Shown: positions 53,362 to 63,097, numbered from the stretch's first letter. The stretch: DNA of 64,000 bases from Paralysiella testudinis (GCF_016894345.1 NZ_CP069798.1:2067385-2131384); one strand, 5' to 3'. Notes: a model not told the origin generated them from the letters alone. Numbers and translations: made by a program.

Positions 53362-53718
53362 TTTTCTCTCCTTTTTAGTCTTGGCGCCTTTGCGGCGTGT
53401 TGGCATTAAAGAGCATTGCACGGCAACTGGCTAATTTTTTTTTCTGATGTGGTGTATTTGTTCTAATGATGATGCAATGCAACAATTTATTCTAAACAAC
53501 AACTTATAATATGTAATTTTCTGTAATTTCGCCAAGCGACACCATAAAATTATTTTCAGGCAGCCTAAAAGCCGCCAACAACAGACAAAATCTCACCGGC
53601 ATTGCCGAAAATCAAGCCGTATACAAAAAGGCCAATCAACCCTATGCCCGCACAGTGAAACTGCGTAAAATCACCCTTACCAAAAGAATAAAATGCGCTC
53701 GCGCGATAAGGAAAATAG
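53362..53718. other. Divergent regulatory region between yjcH and a LysR gene
   Basis: This 357-bp gap contains no gene. It is AT-rich in the middle, with a 9-T run near 53434, a partial palindrome (GATGCAATGCAAC near 53471) and a TATAAT at 53505-53510 pointing toward the LysR gene. A single uptake sequence lies near 53560. A LysR-type operator is likely here but no T-N11-A site could be picked with certainty. Confidence 0.5.
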
Positions 53719-54615
53719 ATGGATTTAAACCAGCTCAAAAGCTTTGTTGCCGTTGCCCATCAAGGCAACCTTACCCAAGCAGCGGAAGCCTTGCACCTCT
53801 CCCAACCCGCCGTATCGGCACAAATCAAAGCCATCGAAAAAAACCTGGACATTGTTTTGTTTGAACGCAACGCCCAAGGCATGGCACTCACCCGCAGCGG
53901 CGCCGCTTTTTTGCCGCAAGCCGAAGCCCTGCTGCAACACATGCACCAGCTGGATCAATTTGCCGCCAGCTTGGCCGAAAACTACACCGGCCAAATCGAT
54001 GTGGGCCTGATTTACCCCCTGCCCGGCAGCAAAGTGGCCATGCTCACCCAATACCTGCGCCAACGATTGCCGCAGGTGCAGCTCAACTGCCACTACAAAC
54101 TCAGTGGCGACATCATCAACGCCGTGCGCAAAAAAGAGCTGCACGCCGGCTTTTTCCTCGGCCCCAATCCCTACCGCAACGTGCACAGCATTTTTCTAGA
54201 AGCCATGGATTATGTGCTGATTGCGCCGCAAGCTTGGCAAGCCGATATTGAGGCAGCATTGCCCAAAAGCCTGAACCAATATCCGTGGATTGATATGTCG
54301 CCCGCTTCAGGCAGCCACAAACAACTCCAAAAGCTGTGGCGCGAGCTGCGCATCAACCCGGCCAGCCCCGTGTTGTGCGACCAACCCAAAGCCTTGCTCG
54401 ACATGGTGGCATCGGGCATCGGCATGGCGCTGGTGCCGCAGCACGACGCCGCCTCTGCCATCGCCCGCGGCCTGCCCATCAGCATCATCCAACAGCACGC
54501 CCAACAAATCGAACTGAGCTTTGTATACGCCATCGAATTTGAACAAGACCCGATGGTGTTGGCGCTAAAAAACGGCGTTCATGCCATTTGGCTGCCTGAA
54601 AGCATGGCGGCATAA
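53719..54615 (+). CDS. LysR family transcription regulator
   Basis: The 298-residue protein has a winged helix-turn-helix in residues 1-60 (LKSFVAVAHQGNLTQAAEAL with HLSQPAVSAQIKAIE) and a periplasmic-binding-protein-like effector domain (about 90-295) that includes GMALVPQ. It is divergent from yjcH-actP-acs, a common layout for a dedicated regulator, so control of acetate uptake is a reasonable inference. The effector is unknown. A terminator follows three bases after its stop. Confidence 0.92.
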   Translation: MDLNQLKSFVAVAHQGNLTQAAEALHLSQPAVSAQIKAIEKNLDIVLFERNAQGMALTRSGAAFLPQAEALLQHMHQLDQFAASLAENYTGQIDVGLIYPLPGSKVAMLTQYLRQRLPQVQLNCHYKLSGDIINAVRKKELHAGFFLGPNPYRNVHSIFLEAMDYVLIAPQAWQADIEAALPKSLNQYPWIDMSPASGSHKQLQKLWRELRINPASPVLCDQPKALLDMVASGIGMALVPQHDAASAIARGLPISIIQQHAQQIELSFVYAIEFEQDPMVLALKNGVHAIWLPESMAA

Positions 54616-54617
54616 AA

Positions 54618-54648
54618 AACCAGCCCTTGAATAACAAGGGCTGGTTTT
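54618..54648 (+). terminator. Rho-independent terminator after the LysR gene
   Basis: AACCAGCCCTTG and CAAGGGCTGGTT form a perfect 12-bp stem with a 5-nt loop, followed by T residues. Confidence 0.93.
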
Positions 54649-54769
54649 ATCGCCATAAATAGGCGGAAATGGTCAGATACATTACAACAGCTTAATCTCG
54701 GCACCCTAACTGGATTGGCAACAAGGCTGCCTGAAACCAATGTTTGCCAGCATAAACCACCGTAACCAG

Positions 54770-55633
54770 CTAACCTTTTCCCACCGCTTCTAGCAAGGCA
54801 TCGGCCGCCAGCTTGCCCAGTGCATTGCCCGCCAACGGGCTGTCTCCGGTGAGCATTTTCCGATCCCGGTGGGTGGCGCCGGAAATATCGGTATTCATTA
54901 TTTCGAAACCACTGGCTTTCAAGGCTTCGCCAAAGCGCCAAGTCAAGTGTCCGGGCATATAGCCTATGTTCGGCGTTTGGGCATCCATCTCATCGGGGAA
55001 AGCGCAAATTTGATAGCCCGCAAAAGGCGAATCGCTGCCCATGGCCAGAAAAGCAGCCGGACCATGGCAGAGCGAAATAATGAATTTGTCGTTTTCCAGC
55101 GCCCAAGCCAGCACCGCTTTCATGTCCGCACTGTTTGGCAAGCCGATTAAAGCACCGTGACCGCCGGGAATAAACACCCCAATGTAGTCCGAATCTTCCC
55201 CCAGCGCCTGAGCCACTACATCGGCCAATTTCAGCGGTTGCTGAAATTGAGCCCGGTATTGGGCATACAAACCCAACACCGCCTCATCTTCAGTGGGCAT
55301 AGCCCAAAATTCGAACTTCACCGGATTACCCGAAAGCGTGGCAATATCAAACGCAAAACCAGCCTTGTCCAAATGATACATCGGCAACAGGGTTTCCACC
55401 GGATGGTTGCCGGTGGAAAACAGCGTGCCGTTGTCGGTGGGCAAGTAGCGCTCATCAGCGCCCACCACCAAAATTTTCCACCGCCCGCCCGTATAGGGTG
55501 CTGGATAATCGGCACCGCTCAAATTGGATTTGGGCGCAGTAAACTGGCTAAGCGAATAAGGCGAAGGGAAAAAAGCATTGTCTTCGGCCCGATCCGGCGT
55601 GGGGCGCATGTCAGCTGATTGTACTTGTGTCAT
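54770..55633 (-). CDS. hchA: Hsp31/HchA chaperone, glyoxalase III
   Basis: DJ-1/PfpI-type protein. ATG 55633 (MTQVQSADMRPTPD) has a GGAG site at the right distance and gives 287 residues (E. coli 283). The nucleophile Cys is in FIISLCHGPAAFLAMG, with Glu in the YLPTDNGTLFSTGNHPVET region and His next to the Cys. HchA is known as a holding chaperone and as a glyoxalase converting methylglyoxal to lactate. It is transcribed in the same direction as ackA, after a 77-bp gap. Confidence 0.93.
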   Translation of the reverse strand: MTQVQSADMRPTPDRAEDNAFFPSPYSLSQFTAPKSNLSGADYPAPYTGGRWKILVVGADERYLPTDNGTLFSTGNHPVETLLPMYHLDKAGFAFDIATLSGNPVKFEFWAMPTEDEAVLGLYAQYRAQFQQPLKLADVVAQALGEDSDYIGVFIPGGHGALIGLPNSADMKAVLAWALENDKFIISLCHGPAAFLAMGSDSPFAGYQICAFPDEMDAQTPNIGYMPGHLTWRFGEALKASGFEIMNTDISGATHRDRKMLTGDSPLAGNALGKLAADALLEAVGKG

Positions 55634-55710
55634 GGTGAACTCCATTGATTAATAAGGCTACCTGAAACCAGCAATGCAGGGATTGTAATGCCGTAACCGT
55701 ACCACTGCAT

Positions 55711-56916
55711 TTAAATGCTCAACCCGGCCAACTGCGCCGTATCTTGCGCAATCATCAATTCTTCATTAGTAGGAATCACCAGCGCCAGCGGTGTTTTGCC
55801 TGGCTGGCTGATAATGCCGGCGCGGCCGAAGCAAGCGGCCAGATTGGCGTCGTGATCAATACTCAGCCCCAATACCGCCAAATGCGACAGCACTTTCTCG
55901 CGCACAAAAGTGGAGTTTTCACCAATGCCGCCGGTAAACACCAAGGCATCCAAACGGCCATTGGCCACCGTCATCGCCGCCACATATTTGGCCAAGCGGT
56001 AGGCAAATACTTCCAGCGCCAATAAAGCACCTTTATGGCCATTGGCCGCCGCCTCTTCCAGCGTGCGGCAATCGTTGGAAAGATCAGACAAACCCAATAA
56101 GCCGCTTTTGTGATTCAGCATGGCGGTGATTTCGGCCATATCCAAATTGGCATTTTCCTGCAAAAACGAAAAAATACTGGGATCAATATCGCCGCTGCGG
56201 GTGCCCATGACCAAACCTTCCAGCGGCGTTAAGCCCATGCTGGTATCGCGCGATTGGCCATTCAGCACGGCGGTAATTGACGCACCATTGCCCAAATGGG
56301 CAATTACCAAGGCCAGCTCGGTTTCAGCACGCCCCAAGAAACGGGCGGTTTCCTGCGCCACAAAGCGGTAGCTGGTGCCGTGCATACCATAACGGCGCAC
56401 GCCATACTGGGTATAAAGCTCGGTGGGCACCGCATAGCGGTAGGCCTGCTCAGGCATGGTTTGGTGAAATGCGGTATCAAATACCGCCACGTGCGGCAAA
56501 TCGGCGAACACCGCTTGCGCTGCGCGGATGCCCAGAATATGTGCGGGATTGTGCAAAGGCGCCAGCACAATACAGGCTTCAATATCGCGCATCACTTGAT
56601 CGTCAATCAAGGTGGAATGCGTAAAACGCTCGCCGCCGTGCACCACCCGATGCCCCACCGCCGCGATTTTGTGGTGCAGATGATGCACTTTCAACTCGGC
56701 CATCAAGGCTTCCACCGCCACAGTGTGGCTGTGATCACCGCCCAACGCCACCTTGTGCTTGTCGCCATCGGCTTTAAAGGTAATAAACGCGTCGGCAAAG
56801 CCCAGCTTTTCCGCCACACAGCTTAATAATACCTTGCCGCTTACCACATCCAGCACCGCGCCTTTGAGCGAGGAGCTGCCGCAATTTAAAACCAAAATCA
56901 AAGGATGATTACTCAT
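55711..56916 (-). CDS. ackA: Acetate kinase
   Basis: Reversible conversion of acetate and ATP to acetyl phosphate, 401 residues (E. coli 400). Motifs are LVLNCGSSSLKGAVLDV at the N-terminus, the catalytic region VIAHLGNGASITAVLNG, and GTRSGDIDPSIFSFLQE. pta is not in the window. With acs and actP nearby, both the high-affinity and low-affinity acetate routes are represented in this 8-kb segment. Confidence 0.97.
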   Translation of the reverse strand: MSNHPLILVLNCGSSSLKGAVLDVVSGKVLLSCVAEKLGFADAFITFKADGDKHKVALGGDHSHTVAVEALMAELKVHHLHHKIAAVGHRVVHGGERFTHSTLIDDQVMRDIEACIVLAPLHNPAHILGIRAAQAVFADLPHVAVFDTAFHQTMPEQAYRYAVPTELYTQYGVRRYGMHGTSYRFVAQETARFLGRAETELALVIAHLGNGASITAVLNGQSRDTSMGLTPLEGLVMGTRSGDIDPSIFSFLQENANLDMAEITAMLNHKSGLLGLSDLSNDCRTLEEAAANGHKGALLALEVFAYRLAKYVAAMTVANGRLDALVFTGGIGENSTFVREKVLSHLAVLGLSIDHDANLAACFGRAGIISQPGKTPLALVIPTNEELMIAQDTAQLAGLSI

Positions 56917-57048
56917 TAAATATTTCTTTCCTTATTCATTACTTAGCCGGTGCTATACGGCGTCAAGGGTGTTTTAAGGGCGTTATTGTACGCAAAATTG
57001 CCGCTAATCGGTATTTACAACGCACAGCAATAACACAAAATCATATAA

Positions 57049-57585
57049 TTAACGTAAAAACAAAGTGCGCGCGCCAGTAAAGCGCTGGCTGAAATAGGGT
57101 TGGCTTAGCTTGGCGGTGCGGATGGTGCCATTGCTCGAAGGGGCATGAATAAACTCACCATTGCCGATATACAGCCCCATATGCGAATACGGCTGGCCGT
57201 TGGTGTTGAAAAACACCAAGTCACCCACACGCAAATCCTGTTGACGAATGGGTGCGGACACCGCCGCAATATCACGCGCAGTACGAGGTAGAGACACTTG
57301 CAAAGCGTCTTGGTACAAAAAATGCACCAAACCGCTGCAATCAAAACCGCTATCACGGCTGCTGCCGCCATAGCGATAAGGTGTGCCCACCAAACTCATG
57401 CTGCGCAACATCAGCTCCTGCCCACCTGCCTGCTGGCTAATGTGGCTAATGCGAACCAGCTGCAAATGGCTGTTCTGGCTGCGGATTTGCGGTGCTTTTG
57501 GCTTGCCGCTACCGCAAGCCACCAAGCCCAACACCATACAGCTCCACATCAGTCCGCGCCAAAATAAACGGGTATTTCGCATCAT
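57049..57585 (-). CDS. NlpC/P60 family lipoprotein
   Basis: Probable cell-wall endopeptidase of 178 residues with lipobox LVAC (Cys at 24), so anchored in the outer membrane. The catalytic triad is visible: Cys in SGFDCSGLVHFLYQ, His in SHMGLYIGNGEF and a following His in FIHAPSSNG. Length and layout match NlpC/Spr-type enzymes that cut peptide cross-links in peptidoglycan. Met2 is an alternative start. Confidence 0.92.
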   Translation of the reverse strand: MMRNTRLFWRGLMWSCMVLGLVACGSGKPKAPQIRSQNSHLQLVRISHISQQAGGQELMLRSMSLVGTPYRYGGSSRDSGFDCSGLVHFLYQDALQVSLPRTARDIAAVSAPIRQQDLRVGDLVFFNTNGQPYSHMGLYIGNGEFIHAPSSNGTIRTAKLSQPYFSQRFTGARTLFLR

Positions 57586-58014
57586 CTTCTTTTGCCCTTG
57601 TATTTTTCGATATCAACATCGAACAGTTGTCACAATCGTGCCGGATGATGACCCCACCGGCAACACAAACCATCACCCATTCCTGCCAAACCAATATCAA
57701 TATGCATAAACAATTTATACCACAGCCAATAAAGCTTGACATCAACACTGCCCTTACTACAAAATAGAGTCTGAACACTAAAATTACTTATCCACATAAA
57801 TAAACTGAATTTTGCGCACTCAGCAATATTTATATCCTTATATATGTAATAAAATATATATGTAATAAAATACAAACCATAAAAACAATAGCGCCATACG
57901 GGCAAGCAAAGCGGTTTTAGTCACCGCGTCCGCAAATTTATGGCGCCACCAACAACAAACACAAATCACCTATAGCTACACCCACACACCTTTACGCCAA
58001 CACAGGACAATGCC
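57586..58014. other. AT-rich region with a 16-bp tandem duplication
   Basis: This 429-bp gap lies between divergent genes and holds no credible gene. At 57841-57872 the 16-mer TATATGTAATAAAATA occurs twice, head to tail, with no gap. The rest is AT-rich with no clear operator. The promoters for the NlpC/P60 gene and the nitronate monooxygenase gene are expected here. Confidence 0.6.
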
Positions 58015-59184
58015 ATGCACGCTTTCTCACCGCTCACCATCCGAGGCCGTTCGCTGATTCCCATCGTACAGGGTGGCATGGGTGTGGGCATCTCTGCCTC
58101 AAGCCTTTCCAGCGCCGTGGCACGTGAAAACGGCATTGGCACCATTGCCAGCGTGGACTTGCGCCATCTGCACCCGGATTTGCTGGCACAATCGAAAGAA
58201 AACCCCACCCAAGAAAAATACGACACACTCAACCGCATGGCCTTGGATCGTGAAATTCAGGCAGCCTTGGCGCAATCGGAAGGCCGCGGCATGATTGCAG
58301 TCAATGTAATGAAAGCCGTTAAAGACCATCCGGCACTGGTGCGTCAGGCTTGCGAATCGGGCGCGCACGCCATCGTGATGGGTGCGGGCTTGCCGCTGGA
58401 CTTACCGGACATGACCGAAAACCACCCCGATGTGGCTTTGCTGCCGATTTTATCGGAATCGCGCGGCATCGGCATTGTATTGAAACGCTGGATGAAGAAA
58501 AACCGCTTGCCCGATGCGATTGTAATCGAGCATCCGGCACACGCTGCCGGCCATTTGGGTGCGGCTACTGTGGCCGGATTGGACGATGGCCGCTTTGAAT
58601 TCAGCCGCGTATTGGAAGAAACCTTTGAGCTGTTCAAAAAGCTGGATTTGGAACGCGAAAAAATCCCGTTGATTCTGGCCGGCGGCATGGCCAACTTCCA
58701 AAAAATCAGCGTGGCGCTGAAAGATTGGGGCGCTTCTGCGGTACAAATCGGCACAGCCTTTGCCGTTACCCGTGAGGGCGATGCCCACATCAACTTCAAG
58801 AAAACCTTGGCCGGTGCCGAAGGCGAGCAAATTGTGGAGTTTATGTCGGTGGCGGGCTTGCCCGCGCGCGGCGTGAAAACCAAATTTCTCGACAGCTACC
58901 TGAAGCGCGAATCGGTGCTGCAAGCCAATGCCAAAGCCGACCCGCGCCGCTGCACCCAAGGTATTAACTGCTTGTCGGTTTGCGGCCTGCGCGACGGCTT
59001 GGAAAAAGTGGGTCAGTTTTGTATCGACCTCAAACTGGCCGCGGCGTGGCGCGGTGAAACCGACAAAGGCCTGTTTTTCCGCGGTAAAGACCCGCTGCCG
59101 TTTGGCAACGCCATCCGCAGCGTGCAGGAAACCATCCATTACCTGCTAACCGGGCAAGAAATTCAGGCACAAAAGTCCGCCTAA
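58015..59184 (+). CDS. Nitronate monooxygenase-like flavoprotein
   Basis: FMN-dependent TIM-barrel protein of 389 residues. Motifs are PIVQGGMGVGISASSLSSAV at the start, ECIVIEHPAHAAGHLG-like catalytic His region (here VIEHPAHAAGHLGAATV), the FMN-phosphate loop LILAGGMANFQKI and SAVQIGTAFAVT. Such enzymes oxidise alkyl nitronates; a C-terminal Cys-rich part (RRCTQGINCLSVCGL) is seen in this sub-group. The in vivo substrate is uncertain. Confidence 0.88.
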   Translation: MHAFSPLTIRGRSLIPIVQGGMGVGISASSLSSAVARENGIGTIASVDLRHLHPDLLAQSKENPTQEKYDTLNRMALDREIQAALAQSEGRGMIAVNVMKAVKDHPALVRQACESGAHAIVMGAGLPLDLPDMTENHPDVALLPILSESRGIGIVLKRWMKKNRLPDAIVIEHPAHAAGHLGAATVAGLDDGRFEFSRVLEETFELFKKLDLEREKIPLILAGGMANFQKISVALKDWGASAVQIGTAFAVTREGDAHINFKKTLAGAEGEQIVEFMSVAGLPARGVKTKFLDSYLKRESVLQANAKADPRRCTQGINCLSVCGLRDGLEKVGQFCIDLKLAAAWRGETDKGLFFRGKDPLPFGNAIRSVQETIHYLLTGQEIQAQKSA

Positions 59185-59209
59185 AGCATTTTTCTGTTTC
59201 CCCTAGTTT

Positions 59210-59234
59210 GGCCGCTGCAAAGCGGCCTTTTTTT
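59210..59234 (+). terminator. Rho-independent terminator
   Basis: GGCCGCT and AGCGGCC form a 7-bp GC-rich stem with a 4-nt loop, followed by seven T residues. It ends the flavoprotein transcript. Confidence 0.92.
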
Positions 59235-59330
59235 GCCTGCGATATACAGAAAACCACCACAGAACATAGACAAGCCTATTTGATGGTGGTATAGAACTCC
59301 CATTCTTCCAACCGCACACGCCACCACACC

Positions 59331-60518
59331 ATGAACACCCTGCTCCAGCAACTGCAACCCTATCCTTTTGCCCGTCTGCGCGAAGCCATGCACGGTATTG
59401 ACGCCCCTGCCGATATCGCGCCAATACCGCTGCACATCGGCGAACCCAAACACCCCACCCCCAAGGTGATTACCCAAGCGCTGGCCGAACATTTGGAAAA
59501 ATTAGCGCTGTATCCGGCCACCGCCGGGCTGCCTGAACTCAGGCAAGCCTGCGCCGATTGGCTTGCACGCCGCTATAACGGCGTACACGCCGATGCCGAC
59601 ACCGAAATATTGCCGGTATTGGGCAGCCGCGAAGCGCTGTTTGCCTTTGTGCAAGCCGTTATCGACACTTCCGACAAACACAAACCGTTGATTCTGAGCC
59701 CCAACCCGTTTTATCAGATTTACGAAGGCGCCGCCTTGCTGGCCGGTGCTGATATTGAATTTGTGAACTGCCTGCCGCCGCGCTTTATGCCCGATTGGCA
59801 AAGTATAGACGAAGCACTGTGGCCACGGGTGCAATTGGTGTTTGTGTGCTCGCCCAACAACCCTTGCGGCTCGGTGATGCAGCTGGCCGATTGGCAAACC
59901 TTATTTGAACTGCAAGACCGCTATGGCTTTGTGATTGCATCCGACGAATGTTATTCGGAAATCTATTTCGACCAACCACCCATCGGCTGCCTGCAAGCCG
60001 CCGCACAACTGGGGCGCAGCAAGCAAGGCTTGGTGATGTTTACCAGCTTATCCAAACGCTCCAACGCCCCGGGCTTGCGCTCCGGCTTTGTGGCGGGCGA
60101 CGCCCAATTGCTCAGCCATTTCCTGCATTACCGCACCTACCACGGTAGCGCCATGAGCGTGCCGGTGCAATATGCCAGCATCGCCGCCTGGCAAGACGAA
60201 ACCCATGTGGCCGAAAACCGCCGCCTCTACCGCGAAAAATTCGATCAGGTGGTGCCAATTTTGCGCCAATGTTTTGAAGTGAACTGGCCGGATGCCTCGT
60301 TTTATCTGTGGCTGAAAGTGCCCGATGGCGACGACTTGGCCTTTGCACAAAAATTGTGGCGCGAGGCCTCCATCCAAGTGCTGCCCGGCCGCTTCCTAGG
60401 GCGCGACAGTGCCGACGGCAATGCCGGCGAAGGCTATGTGCGCATTGCATTGGTGGCACCGCTAGCGCAATGCGTGGCCGCCGCCCACAGCATGGTTAAA
60501 CTGTTTCAGGCAGCCTGA
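59331..60518 (+). CDS. dapC: Succinyldiaminopimelate transaminase
   Basis: Class I/II PLP aminotransferase of 395 residues acting in lysine and meso-diaminopimelate synthesis. Features are PLHIGEPKHPTP at the N-terminus, SPNNPCGSVM, the Asp in VIASDECYSEIYFD and the PLP Lys in FTSLSKRSNAPGLRSGF. The pattern is that of the beta-proteobacterial DapC group. ArgD can share the reaction, so the role is inferred from the family. The end is followed by the broken primase-helicase gene. Confidence 0.9.
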   Translation: MNTLLQQLQPYPFARLREAMHGIDAPADIAPIPLHIGEPKHPTPKVITQALAEHLEKLALYPATAGLPELRQACADWLARRYNGVHADADTEILPVLGSREALFAFVQAVIDTSDKHKPLILSPNPFYQIYEGAALLAGADIEFVNCLPPRFMPDWQSIDEALWPRVQLVFVCSPNNPCGSVMQLADWQTLFELQDRYGFVIASDECYSEIYFDQPPIGCLQAAAQLGRSKQGLVMFTSLSKRSNAPGLRSGFVAGDAQLLSHFLHYRTYHGSAMSVPVQYASIAAWQDETHVAENRRLYREKFDQVVPILRQCFEVNWPDASFYLWLKVPDGDDLAFAQKLWREASIQVLPGRFLGRDSADGNAGEGYVRIALVAPLAQCVAAAHSMVKLFQAA

Positions 60519-60542
60519 ATAAATTCAGGTTCTTCCATATTT

Positions 60543-61379
60543 ATGCCCACCACTGCGCCTGAAAACACCCAAACCGCCTTACTGCAAGCCGAAATCCAAC
60601 GCCTGCGTACACTGCTGGATCAGGCCGGTATCGACTGGCGGCCACAACCATATCCACAGCCTGCCGCCGCGCAGCAAACCGGCAAAACAATGTCGGCAGA
60701 GGCCAAAATCGCCTTATTCCGCCAACTGTTTCGCGGGCGTGAAGATGTGTATCCGCTGCGCTGGCAGTCGCGCCAAGATAAAGCCGGTTACAGCCCCGCT
60801 TGCGCCAACGAATGGCAGGCGGGTGTGTGCGGCAAGCCTAAAATCAAATGTTCCACCTGCCCCAACCGCCGTTTTCTGCCCCTCACCGAGCAAACGGTTT
60901 ACCGCCATCTGGCCGGTTTACACACCATCGGCATTTATCCCTTGCTCCCCGACGACACTTGCTATTTTTTGGTCATGGATGTCGATAAGGGCGATTGGCA
61001 GGCGGATGCCGCCGCCGTGGTATACAGCTGCCGCGAGTTGCAAATCCCCGTGAGCGTTGAGCAATCCCGCTCCGGCAACGGCGCCCATTTGTGGTGGTTT
61101 TTTGCCGATGCCGTACCGGCCAGCCTAGCGCGACAACTGGGTGCCGCCTTAATCAGCCACACCTGCCGCCAAACCCGCCAGCTGTCACTACAAAGCTATG
61201 ACCGCTTATTTCCCAATCAAGATACCTTGCCCAAAGGCGGCTTGGGCAATCTGATTGCCCTGCCACTGCAAAAACAACCGCGTGCACAAGGTTACAGCGA
61301 ATTTGTGGACGAATATTTTCGCCCGTTTGCCGATCAATGGGCTTATCTACGCAGTATCAAGCCTTTTAAAGCTGCCTGA
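60543..61379 (+). CDS. TOTE-type archaeo-eukaryotic primase module (first half of a broken gene)
   Basis: The 278-residue frame contains a Zn-type Cys cluster (YSPACANEWQAGVCGKP then KCSTCPNRRF), the primase catalytic Asp pair in CYFLVMDVDKGDW and the active-site His region SVEQSRSGNGAHLWWFF. This matches the primase domain annotated in TOTE conflict systems. In intact relatives it continues into a helicase in one polypeptide. Here the frame ends abruptly at SIKPFKAA because of a one-base shift near TTTT at 61364-61367, next to an uptake-sequence-like AAGCTGCCTGAA (61369-61380). The helicase half lies in the next frame. Confidence 0.82.
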   Translation: MPTTAPENTQTALLQAEIQRLRTLLDQAGIDWRPQPYPQPAAAQQTGKTMSAEAKIALFRQLFRGREDVYPLRWQSRQDKAGYSPACANEWQAGVCGKPKIKCSTCPNRRFLPLTEQTVYRHLAGLHTIGIYPLLPDDTCYFLVMDVDKGDWQADAAAVVYSCRELQIPVSVEQSRSGNGAHLWWFFADAVPASLARQLGAALISHTCRQTRQLSLQSYDRLFPNQDTLPKGGLGNLIALPLQKQPRAQGYSEFVDEYFRPFADQWAYLRSIKPFKAA

Positions 61380-63097
61380 AGTAGAAGCCGCATTGGCCCG
61401 TGCCGGTGGCGGACAATATGCGCTTGATGTGGCCTTTATCGAAGCAGAAGATTTGGCCGAACCTTGGCAAGCGCGGCAGCAAACCTTGCCGCCACCCAAC
61501 ACCAAACTGCCCGCACAAATCAAACTAATCTTGGCACAACAGGTTTTTATCGAAAAAAACGGCCTTCCCCAAGCGCTAAGCAATCGCCTTATCCGCTTGG
61601 CCGCCTTTGCCAACCCCGAATTCTACAAAGCCCAAGCCATGCGCCTGCCCGTATGGAACAAACCGCGCATTATTGGCTGTGCCGAAAACTACCCCCAACA
61701 CATCGCCCTGCCGCGCGGCTGCTTGGATGCCGTGCTCGATTTGCTCGCCGACCACCGGATTGAGGCCCACATCGAAGACAAACGACAATCCGGCACGCCC
61801 CTACCGTGCACCTTTTCAGGCAGCCTGCGCCCGGAACAAGAAGCGGCCGTTAACGCCCTGCTACCACACCCAAACGGCATACTCTGCGCATCCACCGCGT
61901 TCGGCAAAACCATTACCGCCGCCGCCATCATTGCACAGCGGCAAACCAGCACCCTGATTCTGGTACACCGCGCCGAATTGCTGCGCCAATGGCGCCAACG
62001 CCTGCACGACTTTCTTAAACTGGGCGAAAACACCATCGGCAGCCTCGGTGCAGGCAAAGGCACACTTAACGGCAAGCTCGACATCGCCCTACTGCAAACC
62101 CTGTCGCGCCGACAAGACCTAGCCGAACTGCTGGCACCCTATGGGCAAATCATTGTCGACGAATGCCACCACATCTCCGCCGTTTCGTTTGAACAAACCC
62201 TCAAACAAGCCCCTGCCCGCCATATACTGGGCTTAACCGCCACCCCCACCCGCCGCGACGGCCACCAGCCCATCGTCTTGATGCAATGCGGAAAAATCCG
62301 CCACCACGCCCAAACCGGCGCCGGCCTGCCGCAGCAACGCCTGATTTTGCTGCGCCACACCGACACACCCGATTTACCCGGCAGCCGCATTCAAGACTTA
62401 TTCCGCCACATCGTCCACCACCATCCCCGCAACCGGCAAATCATTGCCGATGTTCAAGCAGCCTATCAACAAGGCCGCAAAATCCTTTTGCTCACCGAAC
62501 GTACCGACCACTTGCTGCTGCTGGCCGCAATGCTGCCTGAAACCTGCCCGCCCATCATCCTGCACGGGCGGCTGTCGAAAAAACAGCGCCTAGCCGCTTT
62601 TGCGCAACTGCAAAACCTACCGTCCGAGCACTCGCGCCTGCTTCTCGCCACCGGCCGCCTGATTGGCGAAGGCTTCGATCACCCGCCGTTGGACACCCTG
62701 TTTCTGGCCATGCCGGTATCTTGGCAAGGTACCCTACAACAATACGCCGGCCGCCTGCACCGCCCCAGCCCCGGCAAATCAGCTCTGCATATCTACGATT
62801 GGTGGTGTCCTGAAAAGTATGCTGCTGAAAAAAGCAAGATCCAGCAAGGTAAAAGTCATGGTGCAGGGAAATAAGAAACTATAGATAAGCAGGGTTTTTT
62901 CTGTTTCGCTTATGCAAATAATAGTCTTATTTTTTGCCTAAAATATAGGCAGCATACTTTTCAGGACACCACCCTACGATTATGTCGACAACAACATCCC
63001 CATGCTGCTGCGCATCGCCGACAAAAGGCGCAAAACCTGGACAGCGATCGGCTACCGGCTGCTGACAGAAATCGCCCAAGCAGGTTTAAACCTATAA
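61372..63097 (+). pseudogene. TOTE-type SF2 helicase module, interrupted by a small mobile element
   Basis: The second half of the same protein starts in a +1 frame (LPEVEAALARAGGGQYALDV). Helicase motifs are Walker A CASTAFGKTITAAAI, DECHH in IIVDECHHISAVSF, LGLTATPTRRD and QYAGRLHRPSPG. At 62801 a 173-bp element interrupts it after LHIYD. If the element and one copy of the 8-bp duplication are removed, the frame resumes YVDNNIPMLLRIADKRR and ends at 63097, the normal C-terminus. The gene is therefore doubly broken: a frameshift and an insertion. Restored, the total would be about 790 residues. Confidence 0.88.
62801..62973 (+). mobile_element. 173-bp inverted-repeat element with 8-bp target duplication
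   Basis: The ends are perfect 25-bp inverted repeats starting GGTGGTGTCCTGAAAAGTAT. The direct repeat CTACGATT flanks it at 62793-62800 and 62974-62981. It has no coding capacity, so it is a MITE that would need a transposase elsewhere. Removing the element and one CTACGATT restores the helicase reading frame exactly. An 8-bp duplication is characteristic of IS1595-type transposases; that link is inference. Confidence 0.92.

Noticed and set aside
61255..61371. Apparent alternative start of the helicase half
   Set aside because: The residues from this frame before LPEVEAAL overlap the primase frame and are meaningless. The real sequence joins by a one-base shift at about 61367.
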